Shown here piece by piece: positions 31,863-43,696 of a DNA stretch of 64,000 nucleotides. Within the stretch, counting starts at the first letter, position 1; every line of letters begins with the position of its first letter. This DNA comes from Neopestalotiopsis rosae (Eukaryota; Ascomycota; Sordariomycetes; Amphisphaeriales; Sporocadaceae). The notes beneath the pieces were generated by a model. That model ran no database searches and was not told the origin of the DNA. It saw only the letters and a list, made by a program, of their open reading frames with translations. The stretch is from the NCBI GenBank assembly GCA_023078685.1, contig JALGAS010000008.1, forward strand, positions 1,798,001-1,862,000. The letters run 5' to 3'. The translations under genes and the position numbers were made by a program.

Positions 31863-32525
31863 CTTTGTTGTGAGGGTGTGACCGGATGCGTGTCGCAGGC
31901 GTCGGGTAGTTTTGCTTGCCAGAACAAATTCGCAGCCAATGTGAAGGGATACAAACTCCAGAGCTGCTGCTCGAGAAAAAAAGATGGAGCAGCCAGTGTT
32001 GGCGGGGCCCCGATAAGCCGATAACAACGCCCTGGGATCTTTGGGCTAAGGCGCGCCGCCAAAAAGGCGTTAGCGCCTGCCTGGCAGCTGATTGCCCGTG
32101 AGCCCACGCCTCAGGGAAACACCTTGGCACCCATACTGGAGCACAGCTATCAAGTGAAAGTCGTTGGCTGGTTGATCGTCAGTTGCTGTCAATGAGAATC
32201 CATGAACCACCTGCGACGGTCACAACAATTAAGCACAATTCACTAAGCTGTGCACGACAACATGTTCTTCCCATGAGATTTTTATTCATGTGAAGCTTTA
32301 CGAAGAGGATTGCTGAAGGAATGCAATTGCCAGACAGCAATTCGCTTGATAGAGCACAGCTACAGTGCGGCGCGCCCAATCACTCACTACACGCCATTTC
32401 ACACATAGTTTGAGCCGTCTGCTGTTGTGCGCACTCACCAGCTTCCATTGCGTAGCCTCTCATCTTCGGACGCAACGCCAAAGGCGAGTTTGCAGGCTTG
32501 CACAAGCCCGCTCAACAGTAAAATC
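31863..32525. promoter_or_regulatory. Divergent promoter, EFG1 / SEA4
   Basis: A 663-base interval between two housekeeping start codons facing away from each other. It contains both promoters and 5' leaders; I see no clear TATA box. Frames extending into it from either side are upstream of the chosen ATGs. Confidence 0.5.
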
Positions 32526-35500
32526 ATGGATCGCCCCGAGCCAGGCCTGATTAAATGGTCGCCAAACCCGGCCAACGACACATTCATTCACATCAACCTC
32601 CAGCAACGATTCATTCAAGCATACGAGCCCACAGGCCATGCTCATCGACGTCGTTTTGATTTCAAGAGGACAACCAGGCATGAGGAGTATCCCTTTGGAC
32701 TCACGACCTATGATTGGTCGCCGTCCATACCTGGCCTTGTCGCCATGGGCACGAGAGAGGGTGTGGTCAACCTGTTGAGGATAGATGACAACTCGAATGC
32801 AGTCACAGACCTCAACCTCAGGGTATCCCGTTTGTGTCATGCTGTTGCCTTCAACACGGGAAATTTACTGGCTGTCGGTCTCGAGCGTGTGCGCAACGAC
32901 CAATGTCTGCATATCTGGGATGTAAATCGAGCTTCAACCATCGATGCCGACACTCCGGGTTTCCCTCTTGACAATTCAGCAATCCTGGAACCTGTGCAAC
33001 GCCTCGAGCCCAGCGTGGCTGTCTCGAGTGTGAAATTCTTTGAAGATAATCCACAGACATTGGTGGTGGGAATCAAGAACAATGGTATTCGTATATATGA
33101 CCTGCGAGGTAGCTATGCGCCCAACTTACGAATCCTCATTAATAATCTGCTGACGGGTACTTAAAGATCCACATGGCTCCGCGATCAGCTATCAGACAAG
33201 AATGAACAATAATATTGCCATTGATTACGCAGATCAGAACTATTTTGCTTCTTCAGCCCTGGATCATCCCGGTGTCGTAATATGGGATCGCCGTGCCACG
33301 TCGCGCCCGTCTTCATCGCAAGTCTATCTCGACGCCATTGACAAGGACAACTTACCTTGGGGCGCGGCTTTGAAAGTGGACAATGCCGTCGACATGGATC
33401 TCGAGCATGTGGAGGAGAGAAACTCCTTGATTCGATCCGTCAGATTCTGTCGAGATCGTCGAGGATTGATGGCCGTCTTGTCCCGTACAGGGCAGCTGAG
33501 AGTTATTGACATTCAAAAAGAATATACGAACCAAGAAATCGATTCCGAGAGCAGTCCTGAACTGCTGGAAGCTCGCAAATCACATGAGCTTGATATCGAC
33601 TACGCTAATCGAGATAGAAGGAATGAGCGAATAGTCTCGTTTGACTGGGTCAATCTAGACTCACCAGCGCTCACCCCTCGCGCTCTGGTCCTCCGATCTA
33701 GCGGAGAATTCGATATTCTTGAGGTGCCGCATTACACTACAGATCATATCTACAAAATGGTCCCGTGGCAAGCACCATATCGCGGCCTACATGGTGAGTC
33801 AATTTGCAAATGTATATGCACAGATACTGACTTTATACAGAGGGCAGCAGCTATCACAGTTTGATGGAATTTGAACAGTACCAGTCACCCATTATGCTTG
33901 GTCCTATGACTGTCCAACAAGCCTTATCTCAGGTTCCGATATTTGGAGAACACAAGACAGATATTGGTGGTTTGATACAAAAGGCGCTTCAGCCGCATTA
34001 CGCCTTTCCGCAAGATTACACAGAAGACTCCATGATAAACACTGCCCAGCTACCGGATTCCTTCTCCAAGGAGTTGTCGACTGCCCAGAAACTACAGGAA
34101 CTTCGGGGCATCTCGAGACGAACTTCGAGAAAGGCGTCGGAAACGGCCATGAGCCAATCACATGCGAGTATTGAAGACAACAAGCAGAATTCAGATGATC
34201 CCTCGGTGGGTCGGAACGATCCTCCTTCGAATCGGCAGTTACATGAAAAGCTTCTTTCCCAAAATATCGATGCTCGAGGCATGCCAAAAGAAGCCCAGAT
34301 TCTCTTGGATCATATTCTTTTGCTTCGCGCCAACAACAAATATCTATTCGAACCTGCAATCAATCGTGATGTTGTTTCGGATGACCCATGGCTGAGGGAC
34401 TTGTGGGACTGGGTTGGTGGTAAGTCATCGCATTATCGAACCAGAATCATAGGTTATCAACTAACGCATTACAGGCGCCGAAAAAGATGCGGCAGAGGGC
34501 GGGATGACTGCTCTAGGCCTTGATTTAAGCTACATGGGTGTCCGAACACTGTGGGCTAATGATCTCGGTATGTTTCCGGACGCAGCACTACTTGGGGCAG
34601 ATGCTGACAATCAATCACAGGCGAACTGTATGGTACCAGATTATCCGACGGACCATCTGTTCCAGACCGAGCAACATGGGAGCGCTGCCTTCAAACCATC
34701 AATCAACATGTTGGTTCGCCAAAGGATGACAGTATCAAGACTGCATGGCCGGCGCATCGACAAGCTTGTATTAGGATAACAGGGCTCGGCAGGTCTTCCA
34801 AGATGTCCTTGGATGACTATCAGAAGACACCAGCAGAAGAGCGAACACCTTCGTGGCATACCATGATCACTGCACATGCATTATTCGCCGGAAACACAGA
34901 GCAAGCAGTCCAACTTCTCAAAAAGGCTAGCAGCGAGCATCCAGAACTCCTGTTTGTGTCGCTTGCTCTCCAACTGATTGGGCAGGACACTGGCAACGCC
35001 AGAGCACAGCTCGACTTTGATAATGCAGTTGCATCCAAGACTGACCCGTACTTGCGGGCGATCTCCTCACTAATTGCAACCAATGATTGGGAGATCATCG
35101 CCAATCAAGAATCGCTCCCTTTGCGCGATCGCACATATGTGGCTTTGCGTTACTTTGACGACGAGAAATTGGGCAAATGGCTGGACAAAATCGTGAACAA
35201 GTGTATCCACACTGGCGACGTCGAAGGAATAGTCCTCACGGGCATCACGGACAAGTTGGTGGACATATTTGCCACCTATGTTGAGAAGTTTTTGGACTTT
35301 CAGACGGCAACCTTGGTCTTGTCGATATGCGCGCCTCGATATATCGATGATTACCGCTGCCACGTCTGGCGCAATGCATACCGAGCATATTTGCAGCGAC
35401 ACAAGGCATTCTTCCAACGCACCAAATTCGAGGTGGAGAGCACAAAGCGGAGCCGGCGCGACGGTATACCCACAGTGAAGCCTCCCTCACGCCAGATCGC

Positions 35501-35876
35501 TCTGCGCTGTGTCTTCTGTGATGCCGAGTATGAGCTTGCAAAGACTGGTGGAAATGGTCCTAGCGGGGCTGCCACTCCCCGAAACCCTCTCATGACAGCC
35601 AATGTGAACGCTGGAGTAAGCTGTCCCAACTGCGGTCGGCACTTGCCCCGTTGTGTTGTGTGTCTGGAGGTTGTGGGAATCCCACGCAGCGACAAGTCAG
35701 GTGTAGACCCCGAGAAGAGGACTGCCACCAAATTCCCAACGTTCTGCCTGAAGTGTGAGCATGTGACCCATTTGGATCACGCCAGGCAGTGGTTTGCCAT
35801 GCATGTCGAGTGTCCAGTTCCGGAATGCCGATGCAGATGCAACTTTAGGGCGAATCCTGATCTCAGTTATCATTGA
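32526..35876 (+). CDS. SEA4: SEA/GATOR complex WD-repeat protein Sea4 (Mio)
   Basis: Five exons: 32526-33108, 33167-33793, 33841-34419, 34475-34567 and 34621-35876, giving 1045 aa. The N-terminal half is a WD40 propeller (KWSPNPANDTFIHIN, TTYDWSPSIPGLVAMGT, LAVGLERVRNDQCLHIWDV, NYFASSALDHPGVVIWDRR). The middle is an alpha-solenoid. The C-terminus has the Cys/His-rich zinc-binding RING-like region of Mio/Sea4 (RCVFCDAEY, SCPNCGRHLPRCVVCLE, FCLKCEHVTHLDHARQWF, then ECPVPECRCRC). The protein is a core part of the vacuole-associated SEACAT/GATOR2 complex, which promotes TORC1 signalling when amino acids are present. All junctions use good donors and keep phase. Confidence 0.93.
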
Positions 35877-36218
35877 TCAACCGAGGCGAGCATAGAAGGC
35901 GGTTTTTGGGTGTCACTTTCTGGTTGAGGTCTGGTCTGTATTCAAGATACGGCAACGAAACGATGATGTATATATTCCTGTTCTTCGTCAAGCTATGCTG
36001 TATCCACAGCTAATGTGCATCTTCACACGAAACGTTCAGGTTGTGTCCAGGAATGGACCAGAATAATGAAATAAATGAATACTGTAACCAGTCAAGGCTT
36101 TCGTACGTGAACAGAAAACAACCGGTAAAGTAATTGGGTAAATATTATATCTCAGGATCCCATAAAAACGTAAATATTCGTAACACATTTAAGTTCAACT
36201 CGAGTGAACATATACCCT
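35877..36218. other. Convergent intergenic region
   Basis: A 342-base interval between the SEA4 stop and the stop of the small minus-strand gene. Only 3' UTR sequence is expected; nothing else is seen. Confidence 0.6.
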
Positions 36219-36556
36219 TTACTCGGGCTTCTTGCTAGCAAGACCCTCCTTCTGCATACCCTCGCAGCCCGTGACCTTGCCGGCAATCTCCTCTGCCTTG
36301 CCGTATCCTTGTTGCGACGCAACGCGGGCCTCGCCGGCGGCCTTCATGACGCCGGTGGCGTGGGCCTTGGCCTGCTCGCCGGAGCTCTGCCATGCGTGAG
36401 ACCCCGTGACGCTGCCGATGGTGGACTGGTCGTGTCAGTACTTGTTGTTGAATGTCTTGGAAATAATCATGGTGTACAAACCTCTGCGGCGCCCTTGACG
36501 TACTCGACGTGTCCGCCAATGAGGCTAGGCTGCTCGCTCTGGTTGTTTTGAGACAT
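36219..36556 (-). CDS. Small CsbD-like / cruciform-DNA-recognition (Hmp1-like) protein
   Basis: Two exons, 36556-36482 and 36425-36219, join in phase 0 across a 56-nt intron and give 93 aa. The protein is Gly/Ala/Lys/Gln-rich: it starts MSQNNQSEQPSLIGG, then HVEYVKGAAE-STIGSVTG, WQSSGEQAKAHATGVMKAAGEA and GYGKAEEIAGKVTGCEGM. This is the pattern of the fungal proteins annotated as mismatched-base-pair and cruciform-DNA recognition protein (Ustilago Hmp1 type), related to CsbD-like stress proteins. Real function in most fungi is unproven; a stress-induced hydrophilic protein is equally possible. A TATATATA stretch about 100 bases upstream suggests a TATA-driven, inducible promoter. Confidence 0.82.
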
Positions 36557-37481
36557 GTTGTAGATTTGTTGTATTTTGCTATTGATTTGCAAAAAGATGT
36601 TTTATTAAGAGTAGTTGAATGGCATTAATCAAATCGACTGGAGTGTATTTCTTATGATATATATAGGACCTCAATGTTGACTGCACGTGGTGCTCTATGT
36701 CCATGCCGACTTCAACATCCCGTGCATACAGCTCATAATATCATGACGTACAGAATATGACGTCAGTGATCTGGAGTAGCTGCGCATAGCGACCCGGCTG
36801 ACAGGCATTCAATGCGCAACGTGTCTCAGGACGCGCTGCAAGTCGTATTATGATTGAAAGCATGAGATTATTCTTTTGATCAATCGTGAAATTATATTTA
36901 AAGGTTCCCAAGTGCGCAAAGCAATTGTCATGGTAGAAACCAAAACACTGCGGCAAGCTGGATCCTCTCTACTCTGTAGATCCACGATCCACCAGCTTAT
37001 CGATACCTGTGATGCAGAATGGTATACCAAGCGAGCAGCAGTGCCACAATCATACATGTCTAGTTAGCAATTCGTAATTCTGCAACGGATCACATAGTAT
37101 GTGCCTTGCATAGAACCTAGAAGAATAGCAAATCAAATCCCCCTCGGCAGCTGCCGGAAATTGACAACCTTCTTCGGCAGTATGGGGAACATGGCTCGCA
37201 TGGCATTGGCATGGCTCAACATGGGTTAGCATCCATCAGCCATCTCCATTCTCCTCATACACTACAGCCGAGCTAGCACGGAGTGAATGATGTAAGAACG
37301 GGGCCGAGCTAGAAGCTTTGCCTACGATAATGACCCGAGGCCGAGGGACATAAAGGTAGGGAAGGTTACCTGGTTCGTGGGATTGATCTCGGGTCATTGC
37401 TTTTTCTACATTGTCACATTCCAAACCTCATCCAAACTATACCCCGTGTAACCATCGACACATATACTACTCTATCACAAG
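36557..37481. promoter_or_regulatory. Divergent promoter region, Hmp1-like / MAPEG
   Basis: A 925-base interval separating start codons that face away from each other. A TATA-like element is visible on the Hmp1-like side. Nothing coding is supported. Confidence 0.5.
36657..36665 (-). promoter_or_regulatory. TATA-like box upstream of Hmp1-like gene
   Basis: The run atatatata lies about 100 bases upstream of the ATG at 36556 on the minus strand. It is a reasonable core promoter element for a small inducible gene. Confidence 0.35.
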
Positions 37482-38023
37482 ATGTCTTCCACAATTGGTC
37501 TCAACTACCCGGTGCTCGCACCGCTGCTTCGTAAGTGATGAATATACACAACACTTGAACAGTCTCGTAGCTCATCCGGCTAACCCAATTCCAATCCATT
37601 GCAGCCGTCACCGGAAGCTTTGCCGCCCCCTTTGCCGCCTACTTCTCCTTCCTCAGCCTGCGCGTCGTGAGCAACCGCCTCAACGACAAGCAGTACCTGG
37701 GCGAGAGCTCGTCCAAGACGCCCGCCGACCAGCACAGCAACAAGCTCTTCCTCAGCGCCCGCGCCCACACCAACTTTGCCGAGAACGTGCCCCTGGCTTT
37801 CGTCCTGGCCGCCGTCGCCGAGCTCAACGGCGGCAACCGCAAGATCCTCACCGGCGCCCTCTCGGCCCTCCTGACCTTCCGCATCCTGCACACCGAGCTC
37901 GGCATCATGAAGCCCCAGGGCATGGGCCGCGGACGCCCCATTGGCTACTTTGGCACCGTCGGCACCATCCTGGGTCTGGCTGGATACGCTGCCTTCCTCG
38001 TCAAGGACTACTGGGGATTCTAA
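37482..38023 (+). CDS. MAPEG-family membrane protein
   Basis: Two exons, 37482-37530 and 37605-38023, give 155 aa. Four hydrophobic segments fit the four-helix MAPEG fold (membrane-associated proteins in eicosanoid and glutathione metabolism): residues about 8-30, 76-97, 98-115 and 133-150. The loop ARAHTNFAENVPLAFVLAAVAELNGGN carries the family's Arg-x-His-x-Asn and Glu-Asn residues used for glutathione binding. Members act as microsomal glutathione transferases, but many fungal ones are uncharacterised. Strong codon bias toward C in the second exon suggests good expression. Confidence 0.9.
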
Positions 38024-38471
38024 GTTGATGTAATATTTGATCTCAGCGAATGATGGAGACTCATGATGTACAAATGACGGAAACGTTTTGAATTAGTCAA
38101 GTACTACAAAAGCATGTCATTAAGCGACAAAAATGTTCATATTATTGAATTAGATGTCACAAGTTATAATGATGCTGAGGGAGCTCAATGTGAAGACCAA
38201 TTAAAGACAATACTGACAGCTTATAATAAATTTGAATGAAAAAGAAATACTAGCTACATGAACTGATGGGGCACCAAGTTGGTAATAATGCGCGCCAGTA
38301 CCTGAACCGAGCCCCCACGGTAAAGAGCAGTGCAAGAGCTACCCCTGTAAGCTTGGTGCTGCGACGCCTAAATTTTAGCAAGCATGCTTATCGAACGCGT
38401 GCCAATCTTTGAAGACTGCTTCACTCTATCGTTGACGGGCCAAACTACTTTTTCTCACTCCAGATTAAAAC
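38024..38471. other. Intergenic, MAPEG to SWC5
   Basis: A 448-base interval that looks AT-rich and should carry the MAPEG 3' UTR and the SWC5 promoter. No gene, RNA or repeat is supported. Confidence 0.55.
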
Positions 38472-39563
38472 ATGGCTACAGACCCATTAATAGACGAGGA
38501 CTATGCCTCGGAAGATGACTCGGACTTTGCTCTCGACGACGCAAATGGAGCCCGCGACGCATCAGATGCTTCCGACTCGGAAAATGACGACGACAATGAT
38601 GGCGAACCTGCAGCGGCAGCCCACACCAAGCGGAAACGCGTCTCAAAGGACGACAACGGCGCAGAGGATGAGGGCTACGATAACTCCGGTGACGAGGCTA
38701 TAATATCCAAAGGCAAGAAGCGACAAAAGAAGAAGGGCAAGGGCAAAGATGGAGCCGCAGTAGCAGCAACAGCAGACGAAGACGACGAGGGCGGAGAGGG
38801 AGGCCTCGTCAAGACGAGGAGCATGCGCGCCAACGAAAAGGCCGAGCGCAAGATCGCCGCCGCCTCGGGCCCGGTCACCATTGATGTCGAGGACGTGTGG
38901 GCCAAGATGATGGCCGGGCCCATTGTGCCGCCCAAGACGACCACAGTCGAAAACGAAAATTCGTCGTCGCAGACGCCGGCACAGGATGGCGAGAGCGGAG
39001 CCAACGGCGCAGCAGGGCCGGACGGGTCCTCTTCTGCCCCTGCCAAGGAGCCCTCGGACATGATCAAGATCAAGCGCACGTACAACTTTGCCGGCAAGGT
39101 GCATACAGAGGAGAAGCTGGTACCGCGGGACTCGGCCGAGGCAAAAGTCTACCTGGCAACGCTGGGCGAGGGGGCAGAGGCCGAAGCAGCAGCAGCCGCC
39201 CTCGCCGCCGAGGCCGAGGCCGACGACCCCACGAAGCGGAAACCGCGCAGGGCCTTTCGCTCCGCGTTCGAGCCCGTCATCGCCGACGGGGCCGCCCTGG
39301 CCCAGCGGTCGGACCTGAACCTCGGCATGGCGGCCCGGCTGCAGATGCGCGAGCAGCAGGCCCAAAAGGCCAAGAAGCTCAACGTGGTCGAAAAGAGCCG
39401 CATGGACTGGGCCGGCTTCGTCGACAAGGAGGGCATCAAGGACGAGCTCGAGCTGGCGGGCAAGTCCAAGCAGTCGTACGCCTCGAGGCAGGACTTTTTG
39501 GCTCGCGTCGAGGCCAATCGGCACGAAGACGCGCGCAGAATTCGCATGGCTGGTCGGGCGTAG
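38472..39563 (+). CDS. SWC5: SWR1-complex protein 5 (BCNT/CFDP1 family)
   Basis: A single-exon frame of 363 aa. The N-terminal half is strongly acidic (DEDYASEDDSDFALDD, SDSENDDDNDGEP) with basic clusters, as expected for Swc5, which binds H2A-H2B dimers. The C-terminal BCNT-C domain is clear: LNVVEKSRMDWAGFVDKEGI, then KDELELAGKSKQSYASRQDFL. Swc5 is needed for exchange of H2A.Z into nucleosomes by the SWR1 remodeller in the nucleus. A further conserved block, KIKRTYNFAGKVHTEEK, lies centrally. Long antisense frames over this GC-rich gene are shadows. It converges with the calpain gene, leaving 276 bases between the two stops. Confidence 0.93.
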   Translation: MATDPLIDEDYASEDDSDFALDDANGARDASDASDSENDDDNDGEPAAAAHTKRKRVSKDDNGAEDEGYDNSGDEAIISKGKKRQKKKGKGKDGAAVAATADEDDEGGEGGLVKTRSMRANEKAERKIAAASGPVTIDVEDVWAKMMAGPIVPPKTTTVENENSSSQTPAQDGESGANGAAGPDGSSSAPAKEPSDMIKIKRTYNFAGKVHTEEKLVPRDSAEAKVYLATLGEGAEAEAAAAALAAEAEADDPTKRKPRRAFRSAFEPVIADGAALAQRSDLNLGMAARLQMREQQAQKAKKLNVVEKSRMDWAGFVDKEGIKDELELAGKSKQSYASRQDFLARVEANRHEDARRIRMAGRA

Positions 39564-39839
39564 AGAAACTTGCAGCGAGGGGTGTACATTTTCGCGTATC
39601 AACCATGGGCATGGCGTATAGGAGGGAATTTTGCATTACTGGGGCGTTGGACTAGCCATCTGGGTATATGTTGCTACATCATCAACACGTGTGAGTACGG
39701 TGAGGCGTTTGGGAATGATCAAGCTTGAACGACATTCATGACTAAAACGAAGATTCACATTGGACAGGATTTTTACTGTAAAACTCAATCATGAAAAAGA
39801 AAAATGGGGGGCTCTGCTCCCTTCCAGCACGCTTCTGCC

Positions 39840-42800
39840 TTATATAGTAGCACCAGTAGGTTCGCCTTCCACCGTGAGCGTAGTGGCTTCCTCGGCTGCT
39901 GCCTCCTTCAGTTTGATGGACACATCCGGATCGCGGGCGTAGACCCGCAGTCCAATGACGGCCACGGCGTTCCACGGGTTGACGGGTACATCGTCACCAT
40001 CGTCGGCTTCGGATTCTGAATCCGAGTCGGACTCGGACTCGTCTTCGTCTTCGTCGACATCCTCGTCAATCTTCTTCTCCTCGGTCTCTGCCGTGGCCTG
40101 CGTGTCTTCAGCAACGGCTGTTTCCGATGCTTCCTTGTTCTCGACTGGTGCAGGAGCATCTTTAACAGCCTCGACTTCTGAGCTTCCCTGGCTAGGACCA
40201 GTGGTCGTTGTCGCTGGTTCTGGTTTGGCTTCCGGTTTCCCATCTGGAGCAGCGGAACTTGGCTGTGTCTTGGAGTCTATTGGCTTGGCCCCTGGCTGTT
40301 GAGGAGTTGACGATGCCTGATCCGCAGAGGACACGGTGATTTCCGGTACAGCAGCCGAGTCCTCCACTTTGGACTCGCCGTCCTTTTTGGCCGCCGAAGT
40401 CGATGACGACTTTTGGTCAGATTTGGACGCATCGTCAAGAACGTCGGCGACCTTGCGAATGACCTGGGCTGCTTTAGACATGGCCTTTTTCTTCTTCATC
40501 TTCTCCTTGGCCTTTTGCTTCTTGTCCTTCTTCTTCTGGGCAAGCTCGTCCTTCTTGGCCTCGATGCGGGCGTCCTCGTCCGGGATGCCGCCCTTGGCGT
40601 GGGCGAGATCATATTGCATCTTGCAAGAAAGTCAGTATGAATATGGTCTGCATGACAGCAAGAGGATCAGGAGTGAACTTACGCCAACTTGTCGCAACTT
40701 TTGTGGGTTCTTTTCCGAATACTCCTTGACCACGTCCTCAATGGGCTTGGATCGGCCGTGGCGTTTGGCCGTGATCTTGGGAAGGACCTCGTACGTGCCG
40801 GGCTCGAGGTGCACTTCGCAGGAGACGGCGCGAGGCCGCCACATCTTGACGGGGCGGACGCGGCAGATGTGCTCGGAGGGCAGTGCGCCGACTTCCTGGA
40901 GTAAGAAGTGCAGCTCGAAATCGTAGTCGCCCTCGAATCCTTGAAAGTAGCGATCGTCGAGCTATTGAAAAGTTAGCACAGTCCCTGTGTATCCGCGTCA
41001 CTAGGTCATCCATTGCAACATACTTGGGTCAAGACAATGACGACTACACCGGCCTTTTTGATCTCAATCTCGAATTTCGTGGGAAGATAGCCAGTGATCC
41101 AGGAAATATTGGCGCTTGTCCACTGCTGCACCACTGTCCACTTCTCGTCAAAGAGTCGAGTACGATGAATGTACATGAACTGGTATCACACAAATGTCAG
41201 CAAGCCGGGCCTGGAGAAATATACAACGACATTAAGGTCTGGGCATCTCGAGCTCTTGTAATTTCATACCAAAGCCACTCCTAGACCATTTGTACAAGTC
41301 AGAATCAAACTGGCAGACTCACATTGTCCAGCATATCTTTGAATGACATCCAGAAGATGCCATCATCTCCAAACTTGTAGTCCAGCTTCTTGAGCCAGTA
41401 AGGGGTCCATTCTTTGGAGCCATCTGACCACGACCCGTTCCACTCTCCAAGGCCGTCATAACCTCGTTCGCCCCAGGGGTTTCTAACAAGAGGGTCAGTA
41501 TGTGGAATCATGGACGATCGAATCAACTAAGTCTAATCAAAAAGTCTCACCGTATCTGCACGAGGCGCACCTTGTCGCCCTTTTCATCGACTTCTTCTCG
41601 GGACTGCAGAATGCTGTAGGCATGTCCAAGCGCCAGGCCGCTCCTCTTGTAATCCCAGCCCTGGCTCATGGCCGCCAGGGCGAAGACGCAGTCCCCTCCG
41701 TCGTCGCCGCTACAAGTGAGCTCCTTCCACAGCTTGTCTTTGCTAAGAACGCGGTTGGACTCAATGGTCGTGGTGACGCCGCCCGTCATGTCCTCGACGG
41801 CCTCGCCCGGCCACCCGCCGTTGATGGCCTCGTAGTCGCCGTGGGCCTTGGCGTAGGCCTTTTCCAGCAGGGGGAGCCAGGTCTCGTTGGGGTCGGCGCA
41901 GTGGGCAAAGAGCAGGGCCTCGGACCCGGTCTGCTTCTCCCGGCGGTGGCGCCGGGCCTTTTTGCCCGCCGCGTCGTACACGTCGCCGTAAAAGTCAAAG
42001 TCCTCCTCGGTCAGGTACAGGTTGTCGTCGACGACAGTCGAGACCCACTCGCCGTCGCGCTGGAACACGAAGCCGTAGACACCGCACTCCTCGTCGCGCG
42101 CCACGCACACTTTTTCCATCAGGTCCGCGCGGTGGGCAATGGTGGCGACGGCCGCCAGCCACCAGCAGTCGCCGTCCCCGCCCTGCTTGATGTCCGAGCT
42201 CGAGTAGCCGTTGACGGTGAAGCGCGGCGCGTCAAAGATCCAGTCGACGCGATGCACCGAGCCCGGGTTCGCCCAGGAGCCCCAACCGCCACCACCAGAT
42301 CCATAGCCCGAGTCCCCGTCAGCTGCTCCCATCAGCCGGCTCAACGCGCTGGCGTCAAAGGGGACCGTCCCCTGGCTGCCCAAAGCCTGGCTCTGCGCCA
42401 GCGTCTCGAGACTGTTCTTGACCTCCCAGGCGCTGACGCCGGGCGGCGGCTGAGAAACGTCGTTGGCCGCCACTCCTCCCGCGTCGTCGAGACCGCTCTC
42501 GCTGACCAGGCCATTGAGGCAGTTGTTCAGAGGGTCCCGCTCAATGTCAAAGTCCGGGTCGGTGAACTTTTCATTGGTGCGGTGGCACTCGCGGACGATG
42601 CGCTTGACTTTCTCGCGGCACTCTCTTGCCGCGGCCTCGTAGCTCTCGGCGGCGTTGCGCGACGACTTTGCGCCCGCCGGATAGCTGTGCGGGAGCACGG
42701 CCTTGTACAGACTTTTTGGGAATATGGTAGTGACCTTGCCGGGTTTCTTGGTGTGGAACTTGTCCCAGAAGTCTGACAGGATCTCCTGGGGCGTCTTCTT

Positions 42801-42863
42801 GTTCCGGTTGGGCGGCTTGGTGATGGGTGGGAGTGGTGCTGGGTCTCCAAAGACTGCTGCCAT
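39840..42863 (-). CDS. Calpain-type cysteine protease
   Basis: Five exons: 42863-41551, 41482-41323, 41179-41024, 40961-40683 and 40619-39840, giving 895 aa from MAAVFGDP (an in-frame Met at 42920 is possible). The peptidase C2 catalytic triad is complete: Cys233 in GGDGDCWWLAA, His414 in LALGHAYSIL, and Asn439 in NPWGE, which directly follows the first junction. A C2-like domain III follows (HRTRLFDEKWTVVQQWTS, GDYDFELHFLLQE). The tail carries a KEKE-like lysine-rich coiled region (about 650-690) and a long acidic Ser/Asp/Glu tract before a final conserved-looking block (PVNPWNAVAVIGLRVYARD). Calpains make limited, calcium-linked cuts in intracellular proteins. No EF-hand is seen. The second intron (143 nt) is longer than the others. 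Confidence 0.93.
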
Positions 42864-43696
42864 TTTGGGCGGTGGGATGTGTATAGTATAAATTGTATAA
42901 TCCAATTTACATATCTCCACCTTTACCTGAATTGAAGTTTTATAGTCCTGTCTTGGTGTACGCTTCTTCGGACAATTAGGACAAAAAAAGAATCACAAAA
43001 AAGCCTGGAACATATTGACAATGTAAGTCAACACAACATGATATAAATATCCATACCACCTGAGAGTTACAGATCCATATCACCCCCTCCTATACACCAA
43101 TGCGGCCGCCTCCAAGCCAGCCTCCTCTTTTCGCTTGTACGTCTTTGGTGTTTCGGCCCCCAAAACCACGAACAATCCTGTGAGTCGTATTTTGACCCAA
43201 TAAGGGGTCGCACAAGATTTCCGGATAGCCGCTTGCTCATACTAAATGACAAGCACACTTTTTTCAGCTACTGACCATTCGATTATCCAGTCTTGGGTTT
43301 CAAGCAAGTGAGACCAGCTGGCTTCGCACTATTCCCTGAATGGGCGGGCTGTTCAGAAGGACCACCAGACATGAATGCAAAAGAAAATTGGGAGTCGATT
43401 CCTGGTTGGACTTACCCCAGTCCATTCATGTATGCATGCAGTCATGGTTACATTGACACTTGATTGGTCCACGAAATGCAAAGTCCTACTCCCAAAACTC
43501 GCGTCAACTATAACATTGATTTTCAGTTGTTGACATGGCAAAAATGTCAAAGGCAGAACTTGATTGGTATCTCTTATGGCGAGGAAATAGTGCATCTTCT
43601 GCCATCTGTATGCCGTCTGTACACGAGCTATCCGTAGTAATAGTATCCATTGCCGCGAAACCCCATTGGTCCTGTGTAGATGCTCGAATCAAAAAG
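42864..43696. other. Intergenic, calpain promoter and IRS4 3' UTR
   Basis: An 833-base interval with two minus-strand genes on either side. It holds the calpain promoter; short ORFs here have no recognisable domain. No repeat or RNA gene is seen. Confidence 0.55.

Noticed and set aside
38643..39602. 319-aa open frame on the minus strand
   Set aside because: It is antisense to SWC5, whose BCNT-C domain is clear. Its Leu/Gly/Cys-rich composition has no domain content.
41502..42776. 424-aa open frame on the plus strand
   Set aside because: It is antisense to the calpain exon 1, which has the full catalytic triad. The frame exists because of high GC content at codon third positions.
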